Shown: positions 1 to 7,859 of the stretch, in pieces | How the letters are laid out: each line of letters opens with the position of its first letter | Position numbering within the stretch: the stretch's first letter is position 1 | NCBI GenBank assembly: GCA_028822935.1 | Contig: JAPKCM010000003.1 | Location: 62,001-126,000, forward strand | DNA: 64,000 bases | Direction of reading: 5' to 3' | From: Akkermansiaceae bacterium | GTDB lineage: Bacteria > Verrucomicrobiota > Verrucomicrobiia > Verrucomicrobiales > Akkermansiaceae | Notes under the pieces: model-generated | What the model was told of the DNA's origin: nothing | The model's input: the letters and a program-made list of their open reading frames with translations, nothing else | Databases searched by the model: none | Position numbers and translations under genes: made by a program

Positions 1-348
1 CACGAAAAGAAACTCTCGCACATAAGTAATCATTCCCAAGCAAGCGAGCGGAACTCCCACCTGAAGGTAGGGCTTCATTTTCGAAAAGTCCGCAAAGTCC
101 ATGCTCAAGGCTCCAAGAAAAGAAAAGGTGCCCCGCAAATCCGGAGCAACCAAAAGCCAGAACCATATCATGCCAATCGACATCGTATAAATGCCTGCCT
201 GATGATGCCGTGGTAACTTCACCACCCACTCCTTGGCAGCAACTGGCTTCAAAAGCATCACGCCATAAAGCACCGTCAGGAATATCCCCAAGACGGTTCC
301 AGCAGAACTCAAAGTAATTTCCTGATAAGGATGAGGGCCTGATGTCAT
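1..348 (-). CDS. Partial integral membrane protein, unknown function
   Basis: A reading frame begins with ATG at 348 on the minus strand and stays open for 116 codons to the window edge, so the C-terminus is missing. It reads MTSGPHPYQEITLSSAGTVL at the start. Three strongly hydrophobic stretches are visible (about residues 12-35, 52-70 and 93-110), so this is an inner-membrane protein with at least three membrane segments. I recognise no family motif. No clear ribosome binding site precedes the ATG. Function unknown. Confidence 0.6.
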   Translation of the reverse strand, partial: MTSGPHPYQEITLSSAGTVLGIFLTVLYGVMLLKPVAAKEWVVKLPRHHQAGIYTMSIGMIWFWLLVAPDLRGTFSFLGALSMDFADFSKMKPYLQVGVPLACLGMITYVREFLFV

Positions 349-487
349 GCGGCGCTAAGCTAAGCTTCCTTTAGCATCGGTAAAGCCTAAACACGTCAAC
401 TTCCACGATCAAATTCCGCCGTAAAGTGGCCAATCACGAACATCGAATGGGATTTGCACTCACTGGAAAATTTCGCAAAGCTCTCTC

Positions 488-676
488 GTGCTCAGGAAAT
501 TCTGGCTGACTCTCATTCTCCTCCTCACCAATCTCGGCATCGAATGCGCCCAGGTTTCAGCCCTCGTCACCGCATGGATCGTGACCATCCCTTTGGCAAG
601 ACGTGAAGGGTATCAACCCTTCCGTAAATTAGGAAACCTGGCGATCCTGGCCCTCGCATTAAGTTGGACCATCTAA
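488..676 (+). CDS. Possible small hydrophobic protein
   Basis: A GTG-started frame of 62 codons encodes a mostly hydrophobic peptide with two potential membrane helices (about residues 5-35 and 47-62) separated by a basic, proline-containing loop (LARREGYQPFRKLG). It sits alone between the divergent partial membrane gene and the 3' end of miaB. No clear ribosome binding site was seen. It may be a real small membrane protein or the remnant of a larger one. No family recognised. Confidence 0.3.
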   Translation: MLRKFWLTLILLLTNLGIECAQVSALVTAWIVTIPLARREGYQPFRKLGNLAILALALSWTI

Positions 677-699
677 CGCATCATTGCAGTGCTCTAAAG

Positions 700-2130
700 T
701 CACTCAAGCATCGGTGTCCCATAAAGGGTAAATCCGGTGGAGTCCTCGATAATGACATCGAAGATTTCGCCCGTCATGCGCTCGGCATCGCCATCGAAGA
801 TCACGATCTTATTCTGCGAAGTCCGCCCACAGAGCCGTTCTTTATTTGTCTTACTCGGGCCTTCACAGAGCACGGCCTGCCTTGTCCCGATGAACGTCTC
901 ATTCTTCGCCATCGTCATCTCATCTTGCTGTGCCAGCATTTCCTGATTTCGACGCTCTTTGGTCGCCTCATCAAGCTGCCCCTCCATCTCGGCAGCAGGC
1001 GTATCCTTCCGTATTGAATAACGGAAGATAAAGCTATTATCGAAGCCAATCTCGCGCATGCACTTCATCGACTCTTGAAAGTCCTCCTCGGTCTCCCCCG
1101 GGAAACCCACGATGATATCCGTCGTGATCGAGAGATCCGGACGAGCCGCTTTCATCTTAGCGCAGATCGCGAGAAACTTCTCGTTCTTATACGGACGCCG
1201 CATCTTCTTTAAAATGCGATCCGAGCCACTTTGCATCGGGAAATGAATGTGCGAACAGAGCTTAGGGAGATAGGTAAACGCCGCCACGAGGTCGTCGCGG
1301 AAGCCGATCGGGTGTGGACTGGTGAAGCGGATGCGCTCGAGTCCTTCGATCGCATGCACCGCTTCGAGCAGCTGCACGAAGGGGCTTTTTCTATCCACAT
1401 TTTTAAATTCCGTCCGTCCGTAAAGATTCACGATCTGGCCGAGAAGCGTGACTTCTTTCACCCCTTCGGAAACGAGACCCTCGACCTCCTGCACGATATC
1501 GGCGATGGGCCGGCCCCGCTCTTTTCCGCGCGTGTCCGGCACGATGCAGAAGGAACAGCGCATATTGCAGCCCTGCATGATACTCACGAAGGCCTTGGCA
1601 CGACGCGTCTCTCGCGGGACGTGATCACGGATCGTGTTCTGGCTCCCGACTTCTTCATCGGTATCGACCACACGAGCCGAAATCACCTTATGCGCATTTA
1701 CCTGCACCACCTCGTCCTCCACCCGGTTGGTCACCATCTCGGCACCAACCTCATCCATACGGCCTCTAAGGCGCCGCGTCAACACGCTATCGACGTAGTC
1801 GAAAACACGATGATATTTCTGCGTTCCCACCACGACATCGAGGTGCGGGATGCGCTTAAAAAGTTCCTCACCACGGCTCTGCGCCATACAGCCCATGAAG
1901 CCAAAGACGACATGCGGGCGCTCCTCACGGTGCTTCCCCATGATGCCCATTTTACCCAAAGCTTTCTGCTCCGCCTGATCCCGCACACTGCAGGTATTGA
2001 TCAGAATCGCATCCGCATCGTGCTCCGTAGGTGTCAGCGTATAACCACGCTCCGAAAATGTCTGAGCGACCTGCTCAGAATCACGTTCGTTCATCTGTCA
2101 CCCGTAAGTTTTGATAAAGACCTTTGGCAC
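700..2130 (-). CDS. miaB: tRNA-2-methylthio-N6-dimethylallyladenosine synthase MiaB, candidate selenoprotein
   Basis: MiaB converts i6A37 of tRNAs reading UNN codons to ms2i6A37, using a radical-SAM 4Fe-4S cluster and an N-terminal auxiliary cluster. The radical-SAM motif GCNMRCSFC lies near residues 187-195, and a TRAM-like RNA-binding domain ends the protein. The auxiliary cluster needs three cysteines. The second (INTC, about residue 47) and third (MGC, about 81) are present. The first, in the family motif YGCQMN, is encoded by TGA at 2098-2100. Starting from GTG at 2130 the frame reads VPKVFIKTYG-(TGA)-QMNERDSE, a typical MiaB N-terminus, giving about 476 residues if TGA is read through. 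A hairpin follows the TGA (see the entry at 2061). If TGA terminates, translation could only restart at ATG 2094, without the first cluster ligand. No clear ribosome binding site precedes GTG 2130. miaA, which makes the substrate, is at 17329-18225. Function is sure; selenocysteine is inference. Confidence 0.9.
2061..2079 (-). promoter_or_regulatory. SECIS-like hairpin downstream of the miaB TGA
   Basis: On the coding (minus) strand, 18 bases after the TGA at 2098-2100, the sequence forms a perfect 7-bp stem, TCTGAGC / GCTCAGA, closed by the loop AGGTC. Bacterial SECIS elements lie just downstream of the UGA, with an apical loop roughly 16-37 bases from it and a G in the first loop positions. 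The E. coli fdhF element has the loop AGGUCU. Loop position (25 bases after TGA) and sequence fit this. A bulged U in the stem, as in E. coli fdhF, is not seen. The hairpin lies within codons for S-E-Q-V-A-Q, so part of it could be coding coincidence. Confidence 0.6.
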
Positions 2131-2330
2131 AGGCCGGAGGTAAGCGTGATTGGCGGGGATCTCAATCCTGAAATTCCACAGCTACTTTACTCCTCGCTTG
2201 GGGTGCTTGATGTAGGTCACCCCCGCTAATCCCTCCATGTCCGCATCTTGAGTGATCAGCTCTGCCAAAAACTATCACTACTAGGCCGAATTCGAGGATA
2301 CCCGTGAAGTGAGAAAAACTCTCTTAAGAG

Positions 2331-3554
2331 TCACTCGCCGATCACAGGGAAGGTGAATCGTGTCCCTTTCACAAAGAACTTCATCCCCAATTTTGGATGA
2401 CTCGCGGCCAACCCGAAGAGCATCGAGGAGTAATCGATCGCTTCGATTCGCGGCGCCCGCCAGTCGGGATTTTTCAGACTAAAACGTGGGAGCAATTTCC
2501 CTACCGGGCTGTCCACCGTGAGCTTGGAGCTTCGGTAGACCTTTAAAAGATCTCCTACTGCCTTTGGATAAACTGGAATGAACCCCGAGATAATATGCGG
2601 AGAAATCAAACGCTCCGGATTTTCAGAATAAAGGTTCGCTCGATAACCACCGCCCGGCAGCGTTCCTGCCCCATTCCCCCAATAGCGAGGGATGCCACTC
2701 CATCTCATTGAAGCTCCCTGATCCGCGACCGCTTGGGCCCGCACGAATTCTGCAAAACCCGGATCACTTGCTCCTTCATGACTCAGATAAAAGGGAAATT
2801 GGATGAGAAAAGAACAGTGCGGAACCTTCCGCCAATCCGAAAGCAAGGTCACTCCCTCGTTCTTCCATTTCGGAAGGTCCTGGAAACGAATAAGATCACT
2901 CTTCCCCCGCTTCTGAAGCTGAGCTTCGCGAATGAGGGCTGCGAGAAGGTAATATTCATTAAAAAGCGATGTCACCGTTTTCGCTTTCGGCTTCCCGTCC
3001 TCGATGACCATGTGGAGCTTCCACCCTCTGGGATCAGCAAGGGCCAACTCCCAATCAATCGACTGCCACAGCACGTCGGCCTCCTTCTTGATTGCGAGAT
3101 CATCAAAGGTATTTCGACAAAACAACGCCCCCACGACCATGATCGCGGTATCGATCGTCGAATGCTCCGAGTGGCCCTTTCCGGTATCACTTTGAAAAAA
3201 ATGGCGAAAGTATCCCGCCTCTTCACGATCGACCTGAAAACCTTCCACCTTTCCGTTGATCGCCCGAAGCGTTTCCAGCGCTTTCGCCCCAGCTTTCGGA
3301 TCTCGCTTGAGATCATGCTCCATACAGAGCGCAATCAGCCCTGCGCCCACCGCTGCCGTCGAGCACCTCTTATTTTCTCGCTCACTTCCCGGAAGCTCAT
3401 GCGCGTCAAGATACATTCCGTTCTCCGTCCGAAGCAACTTTCCATAGAAATCCAGTGTGCTTTGAAAAAGTGGCTCAAGCTGATGCCTCGGAGCCGCCTT
3501 CTCTTCCGCGAAAAGAAAGCCGACTAAAAGAAGACTAACAAAGAGGAATTTCAC
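2331..3554 (-). CDS. Secreted glycoamylase-like (alpha/alpha toroid) protein
   Basis: This 407-residue protein starts with a short signal peptide (MKFLFVSLLLVGFLFA). Its body resembles the glycoamylase-like/DUF3131 group of glycosidase-related proteins, with a C-terminal stretch containing GNGAGTLPGGGYRANLYSEN and SGFIPVYP. I assign it as a probable exported carbohydrate-active protein; the exact substrate cannot be told. Its ATG overlaps the stop of the upstream sulfatase gene in an ATGA arrangement, so the two are almost certainly co-transcribed and translationally coupled. That pairing suggests joint action on a sulfated glycan. The family assignment is from recall of motif appearance and moderately uncertain. 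Confidence 0.6.
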   Translation of the reverse strand: MKFLFVSLLLVGFLFAEEKAAPRHQLEPLFQSTLDFYGKLLRTENGMYLDAHELPGSERENKRCSTAAVGAGLIALCMEHDLKRDPKAGAKALETLRAINGKVEGFQVDREEAGYFRHFFQSDTGKGHSEHSTIDTAIMVVGALFCRNTFDDLAIKKEADVLWQSIDWELALADPRGWKLHMVIEDGKPKAKTVTSLFNEYYLLAALIREAQLQKRGKSDLIRFQDLPKWKNEGVTLLSDWRKVPHCSFLIQFPFYLSHEGASDPGFAEFVRAQAVADQGASMRWSGIPRYWGNGAGTLPGGGYRANLYSENPERLISPHIISGFIPVYPKAVGDLLKVYRSSKLTVDSPVGKLLPRFSLKNPDWRAPRIEAIDYSSMLFGLAASHPKLGMKFFVKGTRFTFPVIGE

Positions 3555-4924
3555 TTCTTCTTTTTCCCCTTCTTACGGCCTCTCCCCTGATGATTCTGCG
3601 CGTCCATCTCAGTAGCCTGACCTTGATCTCCCTGAGAAGTCATCCAATCATGCAATTCCTTTCGAAGCGACTTAATGATCTCTCCCTTGCCTTCCTCCTC
3701 CGCAAGATTCTTCGTTTCGAGCGGATCAGAAACAACATCGTAAAGCTCAATTACGGGCCGTTTTTTATAACGATTCACTAAATAGCTCGCGCGTTCATCT
3801 CCTTCGCTTGCGAGCGCCTCCCAGGAACGAAACGTGGGAGTCTTCATCGCGATATTTCGGAACTCCACCTCAGGCGTCAGATTCACGATCAATTTGTGAG
3901 TCTTCGAACGCACCGAGCGAATGCCATAGTGCTCGGATCCATTGAGAATCCCCCGGGTCGTCATCAGCCCAAAGACATGGTTTTTGTGCTGCTTTTTTTC
4001 CCCTTTTAAAACTGGTAGAAAGCTTACCCCATCGAGTCCATCAGGAAGTTCTCCGCCAGCCGCTTCGATAAAGGTGGGGCAGAGATCGACATACTCGACC
4101 ATCGCCTTGGTCTTCTTTCCTTTCGCAATCTTTCCCGGCCAGCGAGCGATCATCGCGCTTTGAAGTCCCGAGTCGTAACACGTCCACTTGGCAAACGGGA
4201 AGCCGTTCCCCTGCTCCGAGGTCACCACCACGAGAGTATTTCCCGCAAGTCCGTGCTTCTTAAGAAGCGCCAGGATATCGCCCACCTGCTGGTCATAATA
4301 AGTGATCTCCGCGAGATAGTTTGAGAACTCTGCGCGCGTCTCCGGGGTGTCGACCAGATAGGACGGAAGCTTCACTTCGGAGGGCGGATACTTTGAAGCA
4401 TCACCTTTATCCCAAGGAGAATGCGGTTCATTCGAGCAAGCGAAGAGACAAAAGGGCGTCCCCTTTTCCTTCGACTCCACCATCAAAGACTCAATCACCT
4501 CCATATCCGGGTTGTTCTTCCTTCCAGAATACTCAAAATCGAAAACCTCTTTCGGAGCAATGTGGGTCTTTCCACTCAGAGCCACGCGATATCCCAAGGG
4601 TTTTAGGTAATGCGTGAGGCTCTTTGTTCCCTTCTTCGCAAAAGTGTGATTCGGATAAGCCCCGCTTTTCACCGGATAAAGTCCCGTATAAATATTGTGC
4701 CTCGTCGGCGAGCACATCGGCGCCGCCTGAAAACAGCGCTCGAACAACATCCCTTCCGTGGCGAGTCCATCGATATGAGGAGTCTTTGCCTGCCCCCCGT
4801 AACAGCCCAAATCCCGAAAGGTGCAATCGTCCGCCATGATGTAGACGATGTTTGGACGTTCAACCGCCGAGGCGATGGAACCGAATAAAGAAAGAACGAT
4901 TAAAAAAGAGGCAAAGCGCATCAT
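3551..4924 (-). CDS. Secreted type I sulfatase
   Basis: A 457-residue member of the alkaline phosphatase/sulfatase superfamily. A signal peptide (MMRFASFLIVLSLFGSIASA) leads to the metal-binding start NIVYIMADD. The maturation motif CSPTR (C71) contains the cysteine converted to formylglycine by an anaerobic or FGE-type maturase, and GKTHIAPKE follows about 55 residues later. I chose the ATG at 4924 because it opens a proper signal peptide; the frame is open 31 codons further upstream but that extension is basic and not signal-like. It is the first gene of a two-gene operon with the glycoamylase-like protein. Predicted to remove sulfate esters from an extracellular polysaccharide. Close family members are numerous in Verrucomicrobiota and Planctomycetota. 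Confidence 0.92.
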   Translation of the reverse strand: MMRFASFLIVLSLFGSIASAVERPNIVYIMADDCTFRDLGCYGGQAKTPHIDGLATEGMLFERCFQAAPMCSPTRHNIYTGLYPVKSGAYPNHTFAKKGTKSLTHYLKPLGYRVALSGKTHIAPKEVFDFEYSGRKNNPDMEVIESLMVESKEKGTPFCLFACSNEPHSPWDKGDASKYPPSEVKLPSYLVDTPETRAEFSNYLAEITYYDQQVGDILALLKKHGLAGNTLVVVTSEQGNGFPFAKWTCYDSGLQSAMIARWPGKIAKGKKTKAMVEYVDLCPTFIEAAGGELPDGLDGVSFLPVLKGEKKQHKNHVFGLMTTRGILNGSEHYGIRSVRSKTHKLIVNLTPEVEFRNIAMKTPTFRSWEALASEGDERASYLVNRYKKRPVIELYDVVSDPLETKNLAEEEGKGEIIKSLRKELHDWMTSQGDQGQATEMDAQNHQGRGRKKGKKKK

Positions 4925-4940
4925 AGGAAAACTGGTTTCG

Positions 4941-4957
4941 CGTGAGAAAGTTTCACG
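4941..4957. promoter_or_regulatory. Small palindrome in the sulfatase/xerD divergent region
   Basis: CGTGA-N7-TCACG forms an inverted repeat, 16 bases upstream of the sulfatase ATG and in the spacer shared with the divergent recombinase gene. It could be an operator for a dimeric regulator. Only the symmetry is seen; no matching second copy was noticed. Confidence 0.25.
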
Positions 4958-5007
4958 AGAAGACGATTTTACTAAGCTTTTCACCACTTGGCATTTAAAA
5001 ACTACCT

Positions 5008-5895
5008 GTGGAATCACAAATCGACAGCTTCCTCCTCTACCTCGCTACCGAGCGAGGACTGTCGTCAGCCTATCAGCTCTCGGTCCGCCAGACGCTCGAC
5101 AAGCTTCCTCCATGGTCCCAAAAAAACGGGCACGCCCAGTGGCGCGATCTCGGCACCGATGAACTCTCGGCCTTCCTTTCCCATCTCCGAAAGTCCGGGC
5201 TCGAAGCCTCCTCGCTCCGCATCGCCCTCGTCCACCTAAAGGTCTTTTTCCGATTCCTCGTAAAACGAAACCACCTCGAGATCGATCCTGCCGAGCCCCT
5301 TCTCGCCCCCAAAACCGCCTCCAGGCTTCCCGAAACGTTAGGAGCCCAAGCCGTCGAAAAACTCCTCAACTCCATCAATCCCGACAAGCGCCTCGGCCGC
5401 CGCGACCTCGCCATCATGGAACTCTTCTACGCCTCAGGCCTCCGCCTCTCGGAAATTTGTAACGCCCGCCTCGAGACCCTCGACTTGGACGACCACTTTC
5501 TCCGCGTCACCGGCAAGGGGAACAAAACCCGTCTCGTTCCCGTCGGCGGACGCGCCCTCGATGCCCTCTCAAAATATCTCACCGGCGAACGTCCCGCACT
5601 CGTCTCCAAAAAAACCTCCTCCCACATCTTCCTCTCCGTGCGCGGCGGCCCCCTCTCAACCGTCCGCGTTCGCCAGATCGTCAAGGAACGCGCCAAGGCC
5701 GCCGGCATTGATCAGAACATCTACCCCCACCTTCTCCGCCACTCCTTTGCCACGCACCTCCTGGAAAATGGCGCCGACCTCCGGGTCATTCAGGAACTCC
5801 TCGGCCACGCCGATATTTCCACCACCCAGATTTACACTCACGTCGACCAGAAACGCCTCAAGACCGTCCACAAAAACTTCCACCCCCGAGGTTAG
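5008..5895 (+). CDS. xerD: Tyrosine recombinase XerD/XerC-like
   Basis: A 295-residue site-specific recombinase of XerC/XerD length, with an N-terminal SAM-like core-binding domain (residues 1-85) and a C-terminal catalytic domain. All catalytic residues of the family are visible: R146 (ASGLRLSE), K170 (TGKGNK), H241 and R244 (HLLRHS), H267 (LGHADIS) and the nucleophile Y276 (QIYTH). It likely resolves chromosome dimers at dif with a partner. The assignment to XerD rather than XerC is by overall look only. The start is GTG at 5008; an ATG in another frame nearby gives no sensible protein. No att site or integrated element is seen next to it, so a housekeeping rather than phage role is preferred. 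Confidence 0.9.
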   Translation: MESQIDSFLLYLATERGLSSAYQLSVRQTLDKLPPWSQKNGHAQWRDLGTDELSAFLSHLRKSGLEASSLRIALVHLKVFFRFLVKRNHLEIDPAEPLLAPKTASRLPETLGAQAVEKLLNSINPDKRLGRRDLAIMELFYASGLRLSEICNARLETLDLDDHFLRVTGKGNKTRLVPVGGRALDALSKYLTGERPALVSKKTSSHIFLSVRGGPLSTVRVRQIVKERAKAAGIDQNIYPHLLRHSFATHLLENGADLRVIQELLGHADISTTQIYTHVDQKRLKTVHKNFHPRG

Positions 5896-5950
5896 ACGCT
5901 GCCCTCCCGCTCCTAACGCAAGCCCTTCATCCTTCGAATCTCACTCTTCA

Positions 5951-6454
5951 GTGTTCAACGTTCCCAACCCTCACCTCCCAGATGCTCCCCCCGACCTCAA
6001 CCCGGAGCACACCCGCATTCATCGATCAGAATGCGGACTCAGGTTCCACCAAGCCTGCCTGGAATTCTCCCAATCCCTCTGGCTTCAGGGAAAGCCCGCC
6101 CAAGCACTCCTCCAGCTCAATAAATCGTCCTTCGCTGAAACCAAGGCCCCCTTTCCCTATGAGGCCCTAAAATGGTTCCTCGAAAACCGCGACGACTCCC
6201 TTTTCATCGGAAACCCCACCCGTCATTTCCAACACCTCGCCACCCGCATGTCCGGCCCGCGGGCAGAAATCCGCACTCTGCAAGCCTGGGCCTGCTACCA
6301 TCTGTCCAAGTCGATTCTCCCCGAGAATCAATTCCCCCCGGACCAACACCAGGTCGAAGAAGAGTCTCTCGTCATCCCTCCTCTCTCTGAAATTCAGCAT
6401 GCCCTCCCACTCTCCGATAAATCGGCCCTTCAATTCCTTGCCATTTCCTGCTGA
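5951..6454 (+). CDS. Conserved-looking hypothetical protein
   Basis: A 167-residue frame beginning with GTG at 5951 and ending shortly before the tRNA gene. It contains a helical central region (CGLRFHQACLEFSQSLWLQG, then KPAQALLQLNKS) that looks like a TPR-type or helical repeat scaffold, and an AWACYHLSKS stretch. Codon choice is like the surrounding genes (many C-ended codons), which supports it being real. I recognise no named family. The frame is open further upstream, but there it lies inside xerD in a shifted frame and is a shadow. A short GTTCAACGTTC-type repeat lies at its very start. Confidence 0.6.
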   Translation: MFNVPNPHLPDAPPDLNPEHTRIHRSECGLRFHQACLEFSQSLWLQGKPAQALLQLNKSSFAETKAPFPYEALKWFLENRDDSLFIGNPTRHFQHLATRMSGPRAEIRTLQAWACYHLSKSILPENQFPPDQHQVEEESLVIPPLSEIQHALPLSDKSALQFLAISC

Positions 6455-6477
6455 GAACCTTACATCCCTCCCCAGCA

Positions 6478-6554
6478 GCACCCATAGCTCAACTGGATAG
6501 AGCAACGCACTTCTAATGCGTAGGTTACAGGTTCAAGTCCTGTTGGGTGTGCCA
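6478..6554 (+). tRNA. tRNA-Arg (anticodon UCU)
   Basis: The cloverleaf is complete: acceptor stem GCACCCA pairing with TGGGTGT, anticodon stem ACGCA/TGCGT closing the loop CTTCTAA (anticodon TCT), T arm ACAGG-TTCAAGT-CCTGT, discriminator G and an encoded CCA end. It decodes AGA (and AGG by wobble). The thymidylate kinase ATG follows only 13 bases after CCA on the same strand, so the two may be co-transcribed and separated by 3' tRNA processing. Confidence 0.95.
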
Positions 6555-6567
6555 CTTTTTCTACTCC

Positions 6568-7134
6568 ATGTTTATCGTCTTCGAAGGAATCGACGGCACC
6601 GGGAAATCCACCCAGGTCCAGTTCCTTGCCGACGCGCTTCGCGCAAAAGGCCACGAAGTCATCACTTCTAAGGAGCCTACCGACGGCCCTCATGGAACCC
6701 GCCTTAGGAATTCCGCCGAGACCGGCCGCCTCTCCCCCCAAGAAGAGCTCGACCTCTTCCACCTCGATCGCCGCGAGCATGTCGAAACCCTCATCAAGCC
6801 CGCGCTCGCTCGCGGAGCCGCCGTCATTCTCGACCGCTACTACTTCTCCACCATGGCCTACCAAGGTCTGCGTGGATTCGATCCGCAAGAGATCCGCGAA
6901 ACCAACGAGAAATTCGCGCCCGTCCCCGATCACGTTTTCATTCTCGAGGTTCCCATCGACGTCGCGCTTTCCCGAATCGGAGCGCGCGACGGCGAGACCA
7001 ACGAGTTCGAACAACGCGGTGCGCTCGAAGGCTGCCACAAGATTTTCTCCGCCCTCCCCGATAATTTCATCCACCGGATTGACGCCACTGCGCCACCGGA
7101 GACAGTTCATTCAGCTGTCCTAAGCCACCTCTAG
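6568..7134 (+). CDS. tmk: Thymidylate kinase
   Basis: This 188-residue protein phosphorylates dTMP to dTDP in the cytoplasm. The P-loop is FEGIDGTGKST (residues 4-14), the DRY motif ILDRYYFST binds the substrate, and PTDGPHGTRLR matches the usual EP-GTxxGxxxR region. Length is slightly short for the family (usually about 205) because the C-terminal helices are compact. The ATG at 6568 gives the canonical N-terminus MFIVFEGIDG; longer reading would run into the tRNA gene. There is no visible Shine-Dalgarno sequence. Confidence 0.93.
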   Translation: MFIVFEGIDGTGKSTQVQFLADALRAKGHEVITSKEPTDGPHGTRLRNSAETGRLSPQEELDLFHLDRREHVETLIKPALARGAAVILDRYYFSTMAYQGLRGFDPQEIRETNEKFAPVPDHVFILEVPIDVALSRIGARDGETNEFEQRGALEGCHKIFSALPDNFIHRIDATAPPETVHSAVLSHL

Positions 7135-7180
7135 TCTCAAAATGCGAGACGCGGCGGGCTATTTTGCCCTTCCCCAATTG

Positions 7181-7197
7181 AAATCAGTCTGACAAAT
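7181..7197. promoter_or_regulatory. Shared 17-bp motif upstream of the mutarotase gene
   Basis: AAATCAGTCTGACAAAT lies 10 bases before the RbsD-like start. An almost identical copy (one mismatch) precedes the aldo/keto reductase at 13215. The core GTC-T-GAC is palindromic, like operators of GntR/FadR-type regulators. A shared regulator of the sugar genes is inference. Confidence 0.4.
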
Positions 7198-7207
7198 TCC
7201 GCCCGTC

Positions 7208-7618
7208 ATGCTTCAGAAAGGAATCCTCAATCCGCAAATCAACCATCTCCTCTCCCGCGTCCGTCACACCAACACTCTCGTTATCGCGGACTGGGCCTTT
7301 CCTCACTTCAAGGATCTCGAAATCATCGATATCTCCCTCACGCGCGGAATTCCCCTGATCACCGATCTCCTCGATCTCCTCGCTCCCAATTTTAAAGTCG
7401 GGCACATCTGGCAAGCCTCGCAATTCCTCGACACCAACCCGCAGGACGTCATCGAGACCTACGATTCAAAGTTCGAGGCCTTCAAACCCAACCAACCCAA
7501 CCTTCAGGTCACCCGCCTCGACCACGACGCGTTCAAAAAAATGGTCCCCAACGCCATTGGCCTCATCCGCACCGGCGACCCCACCGCCTACGGCAACCTC
7601 ATCCTGGAATCCGTCTAA
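7208..7618 (+). CDS. RbsD/FucU-family sugar mutarotase
   Basis: A 136-residue cytoplasmic protein of the D-ribose pyranase/L-fucose mutarotase family, which interconverts cyclic anomers of a sugar before catabolism. Family marks are KGILNPQINHLLSRVRHTNTL near the N-terminus (with the conserved His after R) and the C-terminal signature RTGDPTAYGNLIL, close to the RbsD form RTGE-TPYANVIL. Neighbouring genes include a TIM-barrel sugar isomerase, and, after an interruption of 4.5 kb, an aldo/keto reductase, a zinc dehydrogenase and UxaE. That context suggests a hexose such as L-galactose or L-fucose rather than ribose. A 17-bp motif shared with the reductase gene lies directly upstream. Confidence 0.85.
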   Translation: MLQKGILNPQINHLLSRVRHTNTLVIADWAFPHFKDLEIIDISLTRGIPLITDLLDLLAPNFKVGHIWQASQFLDTNPQDVIETYDSKFEAFKPNQPNLQVTRLDHDAFKKMVPNAIGLIRTGDPTAYGNLILESV

Positions 7619-7626
7619 ATCAAAAA

Positions 7627-7674
7627 GGAGTCGCGGCGCCCCCGCCGCTTAGCTTCGCATGCCTCCAACCAAGC
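7627..7674 (+). repeat. GC-rich hairpin repeat, copy A
   Basis: GGAG-N-GCGGCGCCCCCGCCGC-TTAGCTTCGCA-CTCC-AACCAAG. The inner part is a 6-bp stem GCGGCG/CGCCGC with a CCCC loop. Related copies lie at 14211 and 17273. This copy is 8 bases after the mutarotase stop and may act as a transcription end or REP-like element. Confidence 0.65.
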
Positions 7675-7742
7675 CTTCCTAAAAGTTCTCCTCGCCTCTG
7701 CGTGAGCCTCAAGCCATCAGCGGGAATCTGCGGATAAACCTC

Positions 7743-7799
7743 TCATCCCAGCCCCAACGGGGCGACCTAACGTTGCCCCAGACAAAACGCTTGGGGATT
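7743..7799. repeat. REP-like GCCCCAACGGGGC element
   Basis: The perfect hairpin GCCCC-AAC-GGGGC at 7751-7763 is followed by TTGCCCCAG and CTTGGGG, a second possible pairing. It resembles the dispersed REP-type palindromes associated with RAYT transposases in many bacteria. It fills the spacer between the mutarotase and the sugar isomerase genes. Only one copy is seen in the window, so the class is inference. Confidence 0.4.
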
Positions 7800-7859
7800 A
7801 TGACCCATCACTTCACAAGCCCTGAAGGATCGATCTAACCTTCCGCCAAACACTTTAAC

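Noticed and set aside
2092-2100. miaB could simply start at ATG 2094, just after the TGA
   Set aside because: The 11 codons before (VPKVFIKTYG-TGA-Q) match the conserved MiaB N-terminus, and a protein starting at 2094 would lack a required cluster ligand. The longer reading with recoding or a point mutation explains the sequence better.
1231-2229. Plus-strand open frame of 332 codons across miaB
   Set aside because: It lies opposite miaB, has no family features and follows from the codon bias of the true gene.
5008-5895. XerD-like gene as an integrase of a genomic island targeting the nearby tRNA-Arg
   Set aside because: The protein has XerC/D length and motifs, and no duplicated tRNA 3' end was seen downstream; the genes between are housekeeping.
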